Part shown: positions 9,960 to 21,036 of the stretch, piece after piece | Layout: every line of letters begins with the position of its first letter | Position numbering within the stretch: the stretch's first letter is position 1 | Source: Agriotes lineatus | Lineage: Eukaryota > Arthropoda > Insecta > Coleoptera > Elateridae | NCBI GenBank assembly: GCA_940337035.1 | Contig: OW679197.1 | Span: 55,883,903-55,947,902 of the forward strand | Direction: 5' to 3' | DNA: 64,000 bases | Translations under genes and position numbers: made by a program | Notes under the pieces: model-generated | Database searches by the model: none | What the model was told of the DNA's origin: nothing | Seen by the model: the letters and a program-made list of their open reading frames with translations, nothing else

Positions 9960-11535
9960 TTACTTCTCCGTGGCAGTAAGCGTAGTTTTGAGTTTATCAA
10001 GGTCCGCATTCGATGTAATTTTATAGATTTTTGAATTAACTTTGGTAAAAACATTTCCATTGTCGGTCCACGTGTGTCGAGTGTCATAAACTGCAGCAAC
10101 ATCTTTTAGACCCTGAATACACGGGATTCCGTTTCCCAGATTCGGAATGCGGGATACAGAATCTGAGTCTGTTCGGACACGGCGACTGAATCTCAGACGC
10201 GGGCCTTCAGTCACTTGCAGTGCCGTGCTGTTATGGACCTAGCATTGCTGTTCTTTGTTTCTGTCGAATTAGTCTAGAAGTGCTGTATTTAAAGTCAGAG
10301 ATTGGGCTCTACTAAGCTAATAAATTTTTCATTGTCAAATAATGTACATTCTATGATCGTTGTATAGTAAGGAACGCCTTGCTTATTCGATTTAAATAGA
10401 AGTTGAAGAAAATCTGCTACGCCTATGACATGATATCATATGTTCTGGCTGGCAAAAGTAGGCGAGTCCAGGCCGTGGTACAGGACTCATATCCTCTATA
10501 TGCTCCAATGGTAAATCGGTATCCGAGATACAGAATGTGTCGCCGGCGGCCAATTTTCCTTATCTCTCCATTTCGGCCGCCGCGCCGGCGACAAATTCTG
10601 TATCTCGGATACCGATTTACCATTGGAGCATATAGAGGATATGAGTCCACGTGTACCACGGCCTGGACTCGCCTACTTTTGCCAGCCAGAACATATGATA
10701 TCATATCATAGGCGTAGCAGATTTTCTGCAACTTCTATTTAAATCGAATAAGCAAGGCGTTCCTTACTATACAACGATCATAGAGCGTACATTATTTGAC
10801 AATGAAAAGTTTATTAGCTTTGTAGAGCCCAATCCCTGAATTTAAATACAGCACTTCTAGACTAATTCGACAGAAACAAAGAACAGCAATGATAGGTCCA
10901 TAACAGCACGGCACTGCAAGTGACTGAAGGCCCGCGTCTGAGATTCAGTCGCCGTGTCTGAACAGACTCAGATTCTGTATCCCGCATACCGAATCTGGGA
11001 AACGGAATCCCGTGTGTTCAGGGCCTTAGTAGTTGGACTCGCTTTTTAGTTAGGTCTTTTTTGATGACTATTTTGGAGCTTTTCAGTTTCTTTTATTCCT
11101 AAAAACGAGAGCCTTAATGTTGCGACTTATGAATTTCACAATAATTGGTTTGTGTTGCGGTTCTCTTCCTGGTATACGATGGCTGCAGTCAATATCGGCA
11201 GACGAAATGTTCAAGTTCAGCTTTTCGTTACAAATTTTCACAACCACTTTATCTGTATTTTCGTTGGCTTTCTCGGGCACTCCAAATATTTTGAGGTTAT
11301 TCCGCCTTGAATATTACTCAAGCTTATCCCTGGGCTCATCAACTTCTTGCTCATATTCTTCAACTTTCTGTTTAAATTTGGTGCTGACGTTAGTGTAAAT
11401 CAGATTAGCAATTTTATCCATAAAAGCTTCAGACACGAGCAGTTTATCTACCACTTTTAATATTTTGCCCTCTTCTTTTTCCAACTCGGTCATGCTGCGG
11501 GTTTTTTTCTTTTCCTCACTGCCCATGGTGGTCAC
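9960..11535 (-). pseudogene. LINE ORF1 (L1-like nucleic-acid chaperone), interrupted by a MITE
   Basis: This protein packages LINE RNA; family members have a coiled coil, an RRM and a C-terminal domain. Read from the right, 11314-11535 is charged and helix-prone and ends in the L1-ORF1 motif around DKLE with YSRRNNLKIFGVPE just after it. Next come SADIDCSHRIPG and KPIIVKFISRN (RRM region). The C-terminal domain (TRHTWTDNGNVFTKVNSKIY) ends at 9960. There is an in-frame stop near 11314 and a frameshift near 11095. A 917-bp palindrome (10109-11025) lies inside; removing it with one copy of the TTA duplication puts the two coding halves back in the same frame. ORF2 follows on the same strand. Confidence 0.85.
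10109..11025. mobile_element. 917-bp near-perfect palindromic MITE, PIF/Harbinger-like
   Basis: The left arm (10109 to about 10555) is the inverted complement of the right arm (about 10575 to 11025), centred near 10565 and nearly mismatch-free over some 450 bp per arm. Tips are GACCCTGAATACACGGG on the left and, inverted, GGCCCTGAACACACGGG on the right. Both sides carry TTA (10106-10108 and 11026-11028), a 3-bp duplication typical of PIF/Harbinger elements. The arms contain no transposase; the two overlapping 102-codon frames on opposite strands are artefacts of the palindrome. The insert splits LINE ORF1 and is younger than that LINE. Confidence 0.85.
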
Positions 11536-12180
11536 TAATATAGGAAATGCGGATATCCAAAAACTATTTCTATCCGTAAGAATTTAGGACTGTCAAACGA
11601 AATTGTTCGGCACGGAGAAATTCAAGCGCGTCTACTCTGCAAGACGGAACATTGCAGAAAATGATTAAAGAAGGTATGGTTAAACTAAACCGAATATCTT
11701 AGATTTTTATCTTAAACGATCTAAATATACGGCAACGTCTTTCCTCTACCTACAATGTACGAAAGAATACTACAATATTTTTGAAATATTACTAGAAGTG
11801 ATAGTGATAGTAGTGATAGTTTAGAGAAATTGATAGTATCTACAGGGACCTCGTGTAATATTTTCAAAGAGATGGATTGATCAAATTAAAGCTCTCACTG
11901 GAAAACCTCTTCACCTCTTCATATTGTTACCAATAGAAGTGAATACTATATAATCACGGCACATCTACAAACAAGTTAACGAGTGCAAAAAAAACGAAAA
12001 GAAATTTTACGAGGTTTGACTTGGGAAGACAGATATACTTTAAAAATCTAACAGCGAAACATACCCAAAAAACTTGTAAAGGGCTTTACTCAAAACTTCC
12101 CTCGCAGCGGACGTTGTGACACAAAATTGAGCAAAGCTGTATTTTCGATAAACATATATTACTTTAGCAAAATGACGGTT
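11536..12180. other. Unassigned stretch before LINE
   Basis: No coding motif. A recurring passage, GTAAAGGGCTTTAC then CTTCCCTCGC, occurs at 12076-12105; relatives are found at 37877 and 40727. Confidence 0.4.
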
Positions 12181-12182
12181 AA

Positions 12183-14624
12183 GCGCAATGTTTTAATATT
12201 GTTGACATAATATTCTATATAATACACGACATACCTACTAGAGACAAAATATTTGTCATGGGTGACCTAAACGCAAGGATTGGCAATGGCAGTATACCGG
12301 GAGTAATGCAAAGATTCAATGAAGACGTTGTAAATGATAACGGAGAAAAACTAATAGCATTATGCGCCCAAAATCAGATGCGCATCAATAATACATTTTA
12401 CGAACATGAAATGAAATACAAATATACATGGTCTAATTCCCGGGGACAAAATTCTGTTATTGATTACATAATCACAAATAGAAACATCCACCCTAAGCAG
12501 ATCTTGGATGTAAGAACTCTGAACTCGGCAAATGTAGGCACCGATCATAATCTTCTTCTATGTAGATTTAGAACTAACGTGAAGGTAAAAAAACAAAAAC
12601 CACCTGAATACATAACAAAATTCAACATTGAATCATTAACGAATGAGAGTACCAAATATTTATACTCACAAAGGTTAACAGAGAAAATTAATCTTAACTG
12701 CATAACAAAAAAGGACACTACCGACGAAGCATGGGAAAAACTAAGACTACACATACTAATGAGCGCTAAAGAGGCACTAGGAACCAGGAAAGTTAACATT
12801 AACGGTAAACAAAAGAACACACCCTGGTTTACCGATGACGTCAAAACATTGGCTCAAGAAAAACGATCGGCATATATTACATACAGAACAAACAAAACAC
12901 CGGAAGAGTATGAACGGTACAAAATAGTAAGAAACAGAGTAAACTCCCAAATAAACACACTGAAAAAAGAATATTGGGCTAACTTTACAATAGATATGGA
13001 ACATGACCTTTACGGAGGCCAAAAGAAAGTATGGAACATGTTGAGAAACCGAAAGAAGCCAATAAATGAATATATACAAACGAGTACCATACAAAACAAC
13101 GAATGGATATCCTATTTTAAGAGACTATACGAATCAAATGCAGATGGACTTGCCGAAGAGCAAGAAGATGAAGAAACCGAAAGTTTACCGGACAATAACA
13201 TTATTGAAATTACACAAAAAGATGTAGAAACCGCAATATCAAAAATTAAAAACAGAAAATCTGCAGGCCCGGACCTAATTAGTAACGAATTAATTAAATA
13301 CGGGGGCAAAGCATTAATTAGTGAACTAACAACACTATTTAAGAAAATTATTGAAATCGGAACTATACCCGAAGAATGGAGAACAAGCATAACCATCCCT
13401 ATATTCAAAAGAGGCTGTAAGAAAAACCCGGAAAACTACAGAGGGATAAGTCTCCTAAACAATGTATCAAAAGTAATGACGAAGATTTTAGCGGATAAAT
13501 TAACGCTTGAGATAAAAATGACCGATGAACAACAGGGTTTCCGACAGAACAGGTTCACCACCGACGCTATATTTATATTACGACAACTAGTGGAAAAGTC
13601 AATAGAATTTAACAAACCACTATTCCTTTGTTTTATCGACCTGACACAGGCGTTTGACAGGATACTTCTCTCTGACGTACTAAAAATTTTACAGGAAAAT
13701 AATATCGACCCTAACATCATACAAGTAATAAAACAATTGAATACTAGTAATAAAACCAGAATACGAATAAACAACACTCTGACAGAAGAAATACCAATAG
13801 CGGCAGGCATACGACAGGGAGACAGTCCTAGTCCCAAACTTTTCAATCTAATTATGGATCAGATTATCAAAAGCGTTAATGAAATGGAAGCTGGATATAA
13901 AATGGGAAACCAGAAGATAAGAATACTGTGCTATGCTGACGACGCTGTCATCGCAGCAGAAAACGAAGACGATCTACAGCGTATACTATTCAGATTCAAA
14001 GTAACAGCGGAGAAATTTAACATGAAAATATCCATGGAGAAAACAAAGTCTATGACCATTTCCAAAGATCCTATTCGATGCAAACTAGCTATTGATGACA
14101 AGGTTATCGAACAAGTCATGAGTTTCAAATATTTAGGAGTCGAGATAACCAGTAACAGAAATACTAACCAGGAAGCACGTATCCAAGCAAACAAAGCTAT
14201 TGCAGTCTCCGGCTACCTCAATGACATAATATGGCGCAATAAACACATGACCGTCGACGGTAAAGTTAGAATCTACAAAACCTGTGTACGTCCAATTTTA
14301 ACATACGCTGCTGAAAGTCGCGCGGACACTTCCAAAACCAAACAAATAATGAGAACAGCGGAAATGAAGACGTTAAGAGCAATACGTGGCGTGACCCTAC
14401 GAGACCAAATTAGAAGCCAAACCATACGTCAAGAGTGCAACACCCAAGATATTGTAAAATGGGTAAGAACAAGACGCCGACACTGGAGAGACCACGTCGA
14501 CCGAATGGAAGATGATCGACTGGCGAAATGGGCAAAAACACAGAAACCAAACACGAAACGTCCAATAGGAAGGCCGCCAAAACGGTGGAAGGATTGCTGG
14601 ACGTCCGTATCCCAGGAAATATGA
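12183..14624 (+). CDS. LINE endonuclease-reverse transcriptase, 5'-truncated, long open frame
   Basis: Non-LTR retrotransposon polyprotein; reading is open from 12183 and from the first ATG (12258) for 788 codons. The start lies inside the APE endonuclease: GDLNARIGNGS, TWSNSRGQNSVIDYIITN and GTDHNLLLCRF are its catalytic C-terminal motifs. The RT domain follows with KSAGPDLISNELIKYGG, CFIDLTQAFDRI (first catalytic Asp), GIRQGDSPSPKLFNLIMDQI and ILCYADDAVIAAENEDDL (YADD catalytic pair, near 13933). After SFKYLGVEITSN the C-terminus runs through SRADTSKTKQ to GRPPKRWKDCWTS. The 5' third (ORF1 and the start of the endonuclease) is missing, as expected for incomplete target-primed insertion. The RT part is unusually well kept compared with the other LINEs here. 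Clade is probably RTE or a relative, judged by eye. Confidence 0.85.
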   Translation, partial: AQCFNIVDIIFYIIHDIPTRDKIFVMGDLNARIGNGSIPGVMQRFNEDVVNDNGEKLIALCAQNQMRINNTFYEHEMKYKYTWSNSRGQNSVIDYIITNRNIHPKQILDVRTLNSANVGTDHNLLLCRFRTNVKVKKQKPPEYITKFNIESLTNESTKYLYSQRLTEKINLNCITKKDTTDEAWEKLRLHILMSAKEALGTRKVNINGKQKNTPWFTDDVKTLAQEKRSAYITYRTNKTPEEYERYKIVRNRVNSQINTLKKEYWANFTIDMEHDLYGGQKKVWNMLRNRKKPINEYIQTSTIQNNEWISYFKRLYESNADGLAEEQEDEETESLPDNNIIEITQKDVETAISKIKNRKSAGPDLISNELIKYGGKALISELTTLFKKIIEIGTIPEEWRTSITIPIFKRGCKKNPENYRGISLLNNVSKVMTKILADKLTLEIKMTDEQQGFRQNRFTTDAIFILRQLVEKSIEFNKPLFLCFIDLTQAFDRILLSDVLKILQENNIDPNIIQVIKQLNTSNKTRIRINNTLTEEIPIAAGIRQGDSPSPKLFNLIMDQIIKSVNEMEAGYKMGNQKIRILCYADDAVIAAENEDDLQRILFRFKVTAEKFNMKISMEKTKSMTISKDPIRCKLAIDDKVIEQVMSFKYLGVEITSNRNTNQEARIQANKAIAVSGYLNDIIWRNKHMTVDGKVRIYKTCVRPILTYAAESRADTSKTKQIMRTAEMKTLRAIRGVTLRDQIRSQTIRQECNTQDIVKWVRTRRRHWRDHVDRMEDDRLAKWAKTQKPNTKRPIGRPPKRWKDCWTSVSQEI

Positions 14625-14990
14625 ACGGGAAAATTGGAAATTACAGGACATACGTCCTAAATTAAGTGGAAGAAGATCAATAATCCTTGAACTTTTCCCT
14701 GTTTAGTATTGTTGTATTACATTGTTGTGCCACTCGATTTTTTTTTCTCTTAATTGTTAATGGTTTATGTGAGTTTAAGCAGAAAGAGCTGTTAAAATCG
14801 CTTAAAATAACAATACGGTGTGCAGTAAGAACATTTGATATAGCCAGTCGATAGTTTTTAGGTGATAATTATGGACATACAATTAAAACTGCAACTTTCA
14901 CACTTATATCATCATCATCCTGATCCTCTTATACCCGAAGCTGTCGAGGTGTCACATTTAAAATGATATTTTATTTTTATCTTTTCGGAT
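14625..14990. other. LINE 3' flank, no gene seen
   Basis: Probable 3' untranslated tail of the preceding LINE, passing into AT-rich DNA; the exact LINE end is not visible. Confidence 0.4.
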
Positions 14991-15085
14991 CTACAGTGAA
15001 ATCTCCCATAAGCGGAGATGCACAGTGCCAAAGTTTTTGTCCAGTTATTAGAGGCGTCCGCTTAAGGGAAAAATCCATTTTTATG
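14991..15085 (+). mobile_element. Possible pogo/Tigger-type terminal fragment
   Basis: TCTACAGTGAAATCTCCC followed by ATAAGCGGA and, later, GGCGTCCGCTTAAGGGAA has the look of the terminus of pogo/Tigger-type elements, in which CAGTGAAACCTCC is followed by paired TTAAGCGGA/TCCGCTTAA. The opposite terminus was not found in the window. Confidence 0.35.
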
Positions 15086-15551
15086 TTTAAAAAATTTTTA
15101 TTATGCAAAGGTATACGCGCTAACAATACAGATAATAATAAAATAATTGAAACAAAGTTATGTAATAGTTGTTACAAAAGCTGAAATACTCGTTTGACGT
15201 AAGGGTTTATTCTGACTGCTTATTATTCTTTCCACATGTATTTCTAAATATTTTGACAGTTTGAATACTTTAAAGTCATTACTTTCTTTAGCAAAGCATT
15301 TACATTTTTTTCACTGTTAATGCTTCCGTCGGCGATGCCAGATGTCAAATATGAAATTATGGCACGGCGATGCCAGAATTATCCAATTTTAGGGAAAATT
15401 ATGGTACAAATTGTAGTAAGTATACACAGGCGTAAATAAAAGACTAGTTCGAATTTATGTTATATAATGAAGTATTTGAATATTTTACAAGAGCAACACA
15501 GTTCTTAACTAAATAAATTCATATTTAAATAATTAACCTAACAACTACTAC

Positions 15552-17675
15552 CTATGTCTCAATATAAACCTCCACATTTTCCTCGTCATCGGATTTGTAC
15601 AAATTATTGGCTTCCATTGCTTGTAGCAAAGAATTAGACACTTTAAAATTGAAGCATTCCCCATTAGTACTTTGTGATGCTAAGAGCAATCCATTAATCG
15701 AATTTGTACAAATCCGATTTCGAACATTAGTTTTTATCAAATTTACTTTGGAAAAAACCCTTTCGCATGATTCATTTGAGTGTGGTGTTACTAAAATGTC
15801 CAAAACGAATTTGCCCAAATCCCTAACTAAATTATGACGTGACAGGTCAGTAAATAACATAATTTTATTCCAGTATTTGCCTATAAGACTTTTATTTTTT
15901 ATGTCATCACCAAAATTATTAATTAACTGACAATACAGCCTCCACTGATCATCCACCTTTTATTCTTATCTAAATCATTTGGTTTTATAATTCTAGGCAA
16001 AGAATTCATAATATTTAAAATCAATTGAGGTTTCTGCTTAGTATATTTGTTGTCAAATATTGCTATTTTGGATAAAAGGTTTTCTTTGAAATCGAATCTT
16101 TTTCTAATTTCATTACAGGAAACTATCAACAATTGCCGACATCCAATATAAAAATCATGTTTTTGTTCACGGTTTAATCTGTTTATATTTTCAGCCACTC
16201 TGACCCCAAGATATATTTCATTTAAAGTAATAAATTGTGACACATTATTTGGATCAATATCTGATAGGTCAGTTTTATGTACATAATTAGGGTTTAAATA
16301 GGTTAATAACATGTCTTTAAATGTTTCAGTCATCTTGGTATATACTGCAGTAATGACAACATTTTGGAAATATTGATTAAGATCGACAAACTTTGGTAGA
16401 ATACATTGCAGGAAATAAAAAAAATAGTTTCAGAGTTATTGAGCCTGTTTGCAATAGTTTCAGAAGACTACAACCTATGTACAGTCAATTGTTGTGTGAA
16501 ATATAATTGCAAAGGTCCCCGTTGTTCAATTATCCTATTAACTACTGTTAATAATGAAAGCCACCTTGTTTGAGCCGACCTAAGAATTTTATGTGGTGCA
16601 ACTACACAAAACTGCTGAAATTCTAATAGCTGCGATTGGCGTTTAGAACTGTTTTTAAAAAAATTTAAAATAACTCGAGCTAGGTCTTCACAATGGCGAC
16701 TTAAACTTTGCATGCCTCACTGGCACATAAATGCAGGGAATGGCAAATACATTTTTTTACAATTATTCCAGGTAAATTTAGTTTTAATCGGCTAACAACG
16801 GAATTTTTGGAGCCAAACATAGTGTTGCATGCGTCTGAACCAAAACCTATGATGTGGTCTAGAGGTATCTTGGAGGATTCAAAAATTTTGATTAACTTGT
16901 AAATTACTTCGGCAGTAGCGCCAATCACTGCCTCATCCGCGTTTTTGCCGGAATAACATTGAACCAAATTCAAAAATTTTGTGGCTATAGATTCTGATTT
17001 AGTATCAAAGTATCGAACACAAAAGCACATGTTTTTAACAATTCCTATATCAGTGGGTTCGTCTATCAAAATACAAAATTTTTTCTTTCTTAAATCATCG
17101 CAAATTTCATTAAAACTATATTTTCCCAAAACATTCTTGATTACACGGGTACATTTTGTTCTTGACATTTGCAAACTTTATGCGCTTTTAGAGTCCAAAA
17201 AAATGTTTTTCATTAACTGTATTAAATGATCGGTTGTCCTAGAAGCTAGATCATGTTCAGCATTAAAGGCTGCAACTTTTATTCAGTTCGTCTCACTTCA
17301 GTTTTTGCTTCATTGACTTTAGAAAGGGATACATCAATTTTTGGCTGACTTGGACTGAGACTTTTGACAAATTTTTCATGTTTTACTCCTTTGCTGTGAT
17401 TTTTAATGACTGATATATCAGCAACAAACTCTGAATTGCATGCAATACATTTTGCTTTTAAAGCATTGTCTAAAATTAATAAAAACCTAAACCATGCAAA
17501 TTTAATAATTATATATTGTCTCTGAACATACCTTTAACAGGTTTTAACCAGCCTTTAAAGCAGTTTTGCTTTCCCATTCTGCTTTATATTTTTGAGGCCT
17601 ATTAGCGCGTCTTTGTTCATTTTTAAAGCGCTTTCTATTGCGTTCTTGTTGCTCCGAGTCTGATCCAGCAAGCAT
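15552..17675 (-). pseudogene. hAT-family BED/DUF4371-type transposase with one intron, broken
   Basis: Minus-strand hAT transposase relative. From the N-terminus: a short acidic/basic leader beginning MLAGSDSEQQERNRKRFK at 17675, then a BED-type zinc finger split by an intron (WLKPVKG before it; KAKCIACNSEF then NHSKGVKHEKF after it, giving the C-C-H-H ligands). Next is a DUF4371/RNase H-like region at 16701-17174 (FCILIDEPTDIG; HIIGFGSDACNTMFG), then TRWLSLLTVVNRI near 16540, and finally the hAT dimerisation domain at 15552-15956 (ILVTPHSNESCERVFSKVNL). Frameshifts near 17580, 16700 and 15940 and a poorly readable patch at 16340-16470 disable it. Such genes can be domesticated; the breaks argue against that here. 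No convincing inverted repeats or 8-bp duplication were found. Confidence 0.8.
17470..17531 (-). other. 62-bp intron in the hAT/BED pseudogene
   Basis: On the minus strand it runs from GTATGT (17531 downward) to TTTTAG (ending at 17470). Removing it joins the two halves of the BED zinc finger in frame, which is good evidence for a real spliced intron. Confidence 0.7.
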
Positions 17676-17784
17676 TAAATAGAATAAATACTGGGGATTC
17701 CTAGAACTTTGCGTGACGTACTAACTATTTGGAACGTGACAAAGCAGCAATGTTGCCACGATGCGCAACATTTTTCTATTTATA
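17676..17784. other. Junction between hAT pseudogene and LINE
   Basis: A short spacer where the expected hAT terminus would lie; none is seen, probably because it is eroded or cut by the LINE. Confidence 0.35.
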
Positions 17785-19332
17785 TCAGACAAGAAGTAAT
17801 AGAGGCAACAGGAAAAATCAAAATAGGAAAGGCATGTGGAGAGGACAATATAGAACCTAAGATGATAAAATGGCTGGGGGAAATAGGAATAGACTGGCTA
17901 TGGGAAATATACAACAAAGCAGAGAGAAATAACAAAATACCCGAAGAATGGAACAATAACCTAATCCAATCTATATAAAAGGAGACAAAACAAACTGTGA
18001 GAACTATCGAGCCATATGCTTATCATCAGTAATATACAAAACATACACAAGAATTATAGAACAGAAAATAAGAAAATATACAGAAGACAAACTATAAGAA
18101 GAGCAAGCAGCTTTCAGGACAAACAGACAAACGAATGACAATATATATATCCTAAGAAATATAATAGAAAAGAAAATGGAAACGGGAGAAAAACTGATAT
18201 TAGCATTTATAGACCTACAAGCAGCATTCGACACAGTACAGAGAAATATAATATTTGAATGTTTAGAAAAACTACAAATTCCTAGAAAGTTAATACAATT
18301 AGCCATTTCAGCATATAAATATACAAAAGCTAAAATACAAGTAAATGGGAGTAGGTCAAAGGACGTACAACTCAAAATAGGAATCAAACAGGGAGACAGT
18401 CTAAGCCTGTTGTTATTTATAATAGTAATGGATAGGATCTTAAAAAATGTTAGAGAAAACAACAGAGGTTTGAAAACCACAATAGGCTATAAAAATATGC
18501 AGCCAATTCAGATTGATGCACTACTATATGCTGATGACATAGATTTAATCGCAGACAGTAAAAGAAAAATGCAAAAGCTCTTAAATGCTTGGATAGAGGA
18601 GATAGAGAAAATGCATATGAAAGTTAACACTGATAAGAGTAAAGTAATTGTATTCAATGAAATAACAGAGGAGAAATATACAATTTTAACTATAAAGGAA
18701 AAACGATGGAGAAAGTAACAACAATAGACTACCTGGGAAGTACATTTACAAATGACAGGAAATATGATTTAGAAATAGCAAACAGAATAAAAGAGACAAA
18801 TAAAGCATACTACACGCTTAATAAAACCATCCTCGGAAACAAAGAAATAAGTAGGAAGATTAAACTAATGATACATAACACTATAACAAACCCTATAATG
18901 CTATACTCCAGCGAGACCTGGACTACCCAGCATAAACACAAATCCAAGCTAACAGCTATGGAAATAAGAGTACTAAGGAAAACAGTCAACAAAACTAGAG
19001 TGGACCGGATAAGAAACGATGACATCAGAACCCAGCTACAAAAAGAAGCAGTATGCAGAAAAATAGAGAATAAACAGATGGAATGCTATGGTCATCTTAT
19101 ACGAATGAAACCAGAGAGGCTACCTAAGAAAATGATGGAGGCTAAACAATACAGAAAGAAGAAGAGGGGGAGACCAAGAATAACATGGCTAAATCAAATT
19201 ATCAATATTGGACAATCTAGGGGAAGAACGATAAAGGAAATGAGAGAAAAGGCCAGGGACCGGAAGAAATGGAGGAAATGGATTCAAGAAACAGAAGATC
19301 ACAACCCGACACCCGTTAGGGTACCAGGGTGA
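17785..19332 (+). pseudogene. LINE reverse transcriptase, 5'-truncated with frameshifts
   Basis: RT-only remnant of a non-LTR retrotransposon. It begins at the RT fingers (KIKIGKACGEDNIEPKMIKW), and a frameshift near 17985 breaks the next block. The palm shows LAFIDLQAAFDTVQ (from about 18200), then KIGIKQGDSLSLLLFIIVMD and ALLYADDIDLIADSKRKM (YADD near 18530). A frameshift near 18705 separates the palm from the C-terminal part, where TIDYLGSTFTND, CYGHLIRMKPERLPKK and KKRGRPRITWLNQI are recognisable. The stop is at 19330-19332, just before a GGGAGAAGAAGAAG purine tail. Similar architecture to the LINE at 12183, but a different, more decayed lineage. Confidence 0.85.
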
Positions 19333-19451
19333 GGGAGAAGAAGAAGATATCAGGATATCAGATCAGGAATAGGACTTGATTATTTGCTGAATAGTTCTTG
19401 AGCAAAATATTGAATCGATCGAAATTATGGTACAATTATGTATTATGGTAC

Positions 19452-19486
<35 letters not shown>

Positions 19487-19500
19487 AATACTAATATATA
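19452..19500. repeat. (AAT)n microsatellite
   Basis: About ten tandem AAT/ATA units followed by imperfect ACTAAT units. Possibly derived from a LINE tail, but separated from the LINE stop by about 120 bp. Confidence 0.9.
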
Positions 19501-20159
19501 TTTGTACTTACAGATATTACATCCAATTAGTACAACCGAAAAATGTAAATCAGTGTAAAGACAATAACTGAACATTTACTTATATAATAAATTTAACTTA
19601 ATATTTATACTAATATACTAAAAGTAATTTTTCTATAATATTCATTTAAATATATAGGTACTTATATAACTATAAAATGTCCTGTAATATTCATATCACT
19701 ATTGTGAAAATAATGCTAAGCTTCTATACCAAAAAGTAATTGTTTTAATATTAATTTTAAGTTGTCTGGAGATATACTGTATATGTCTCTATTTATTTTT
19801 GTTGTCCATTTGTTAAATTGTGCACACATCTTTGATATACCGTTTGAGGCATAGTTTACTTTGTGAAATTTGATGAATAACAGATCTGCTTGTGTACATC
19901 AATTAATGTAAATTTACGTATAGAGATGTGACGTTTCACCCCCTTAGAAGTAAGGGCGTCAAAGATTTGCCCCTCGGCTTAACCTCAAATTGGAGAAATA
20001 CGTTCACTCAAATATATATTCGATTAGGTAAAACGCCAGATAATTACCAAAACAAATATAATGTTTTTTAGGTAGTTACAATGATTAATTAAAAATAACT
20101 CTTTGTTGTACATTATTTAAAATTAATATGTTTTCTGGAACGGTGTCTGGTTTCGTGGG
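19501..20159. other. AT-rich intergenic stretch
   Basis: No motif recognised. A short GC-richer passage around 19930-19980 (CACCCCCTTAGAAGTAAGGG, a small inverted repeat) resembles transposon debris. Confidence 0.4.
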
Positions 20160-20965
20160 TGGAGCTGCAACCCAATGCTCCGGCTGAGTAGGTCTTTTGT
20201 TCCTGCAAACTTGACCTTCCACTCAGCAGTGATTTTAAGCTGTAATTTTCCGGTGAATTTAGCGATTTTAAGGGTTACCTGGGGCGGGCGTTTGTGCCTA
20301 AATCCTAGTGCTGAGGTTGCTGGTACCTTACGACGGCTAGGCGTCGTCCTTGGAGCGAACGCGGTATCAAATCCTGCAGATGGAATTTATTCGCCTTGAG
20401 CCGGAAAATGATGTTGACATTCCCCCGGTAGGGAATTTGCGGGCTGCGGAATCTAACGTCGAAGTCACGAATTCACCTTTTAATGACCAAAAAAGGGCCC
20501 TGTAGGTGAGTTTATGAAGGGCGGCTACAGGATTCTAGCCGCTCATAAGCGGGGTAGAGGCTGCGATTCCTACAGGTTACAGGTTTAATTATTAGTAAAA
20601 TGAGGTTATGAGGAGTATTTCACCTTTCGGGGCGCCGGGATTTGCGTTTAAAAATTAGGCGGTCGGAAATGGCTTTTAAGCAGTTAGCCCTGCAACACAG
20701 TACAGCGTATTAAGACAGAGTTAAAGCCTCAGAAATTCGATTTCCCAAGAAAGTTCAACAATCAATGTAAAATCGAATTCTAGCGGTGTTGCTCTTGCGG
20801 AAAATTTGAACTTCTCGGGCTGGCAGTACAACACGTCATCTCCCTTGAAGCCTGGTCTGGTAAGGGTTGGAGGTCTACTCCGTTAGATAGTTCAGCGTGT
20901 CAGACCAGAGGGCCCAGGTAGAAAAGGAGAGGACAGGATCAGGACTGGTGGACTCAAGGGGGAAT
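20160..20965. other. GC-richer block of unknown identity
   Basis: Composition shifts abruptly compared with flanking AT-rich DNA. No protein domain is recognised in any frame. It contains a nested hairpin (20499-20576) and several short GC-rich inverted repeats. It could be the structured untranslated region of a retroelement; I cannot name it. Confidence 0.4.
20499..20576. repeat. Nested hairpin (structured element)
   Basis: The outer stem is CCTGTAGG (20499-20506) with CCTACAGG (20569-20576). The inner stem is TTATGA-GCGGCTA (20512-20527, with mismatches) with TAGCCGCTCATAA (20536-20548). Two coaxial stems in 78 bp are more than expected by chance. Confidence 0.6.
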
Positions 20966-20969
20966 TCGA

Positions 20970-21036
20970 TCTGCGGGCCGCAAAAATAATCTGGCGGGCC
21001 GCATGCGGCCCGCGGGCCACATGTTGGACAGCGCTG
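20970..21036 (-). mobile_element. hAT-type terminal fragment
   Basis: Read on the minus strand from 21036: CAGCGCTGTCCAACATGTGG, then GCCCGCGGGCCGC repeats. This is the characteristic start of hAT-type elements (CAGxGxTGTCCAAC followed by GGCCCGCGGGCC). The other terminus is not visible, and the fragment abuts a LINE remnant at 21037. Confidence 0.55.

Noticed and set aside
10403..10731. Two overlapping 102-codon open frames on opposite strands with nearly the same sequence
   Set aside because: They are the two strands of one palindrome, so identity is automatic; there is no independent evidence of coding.
17676..17784. Terminal inverted repeat of the hAT pseudogene at 15552-17675
   Set aside because: No CAG-type terminus could be matched on both sides, and no 8-bp duplication was found.
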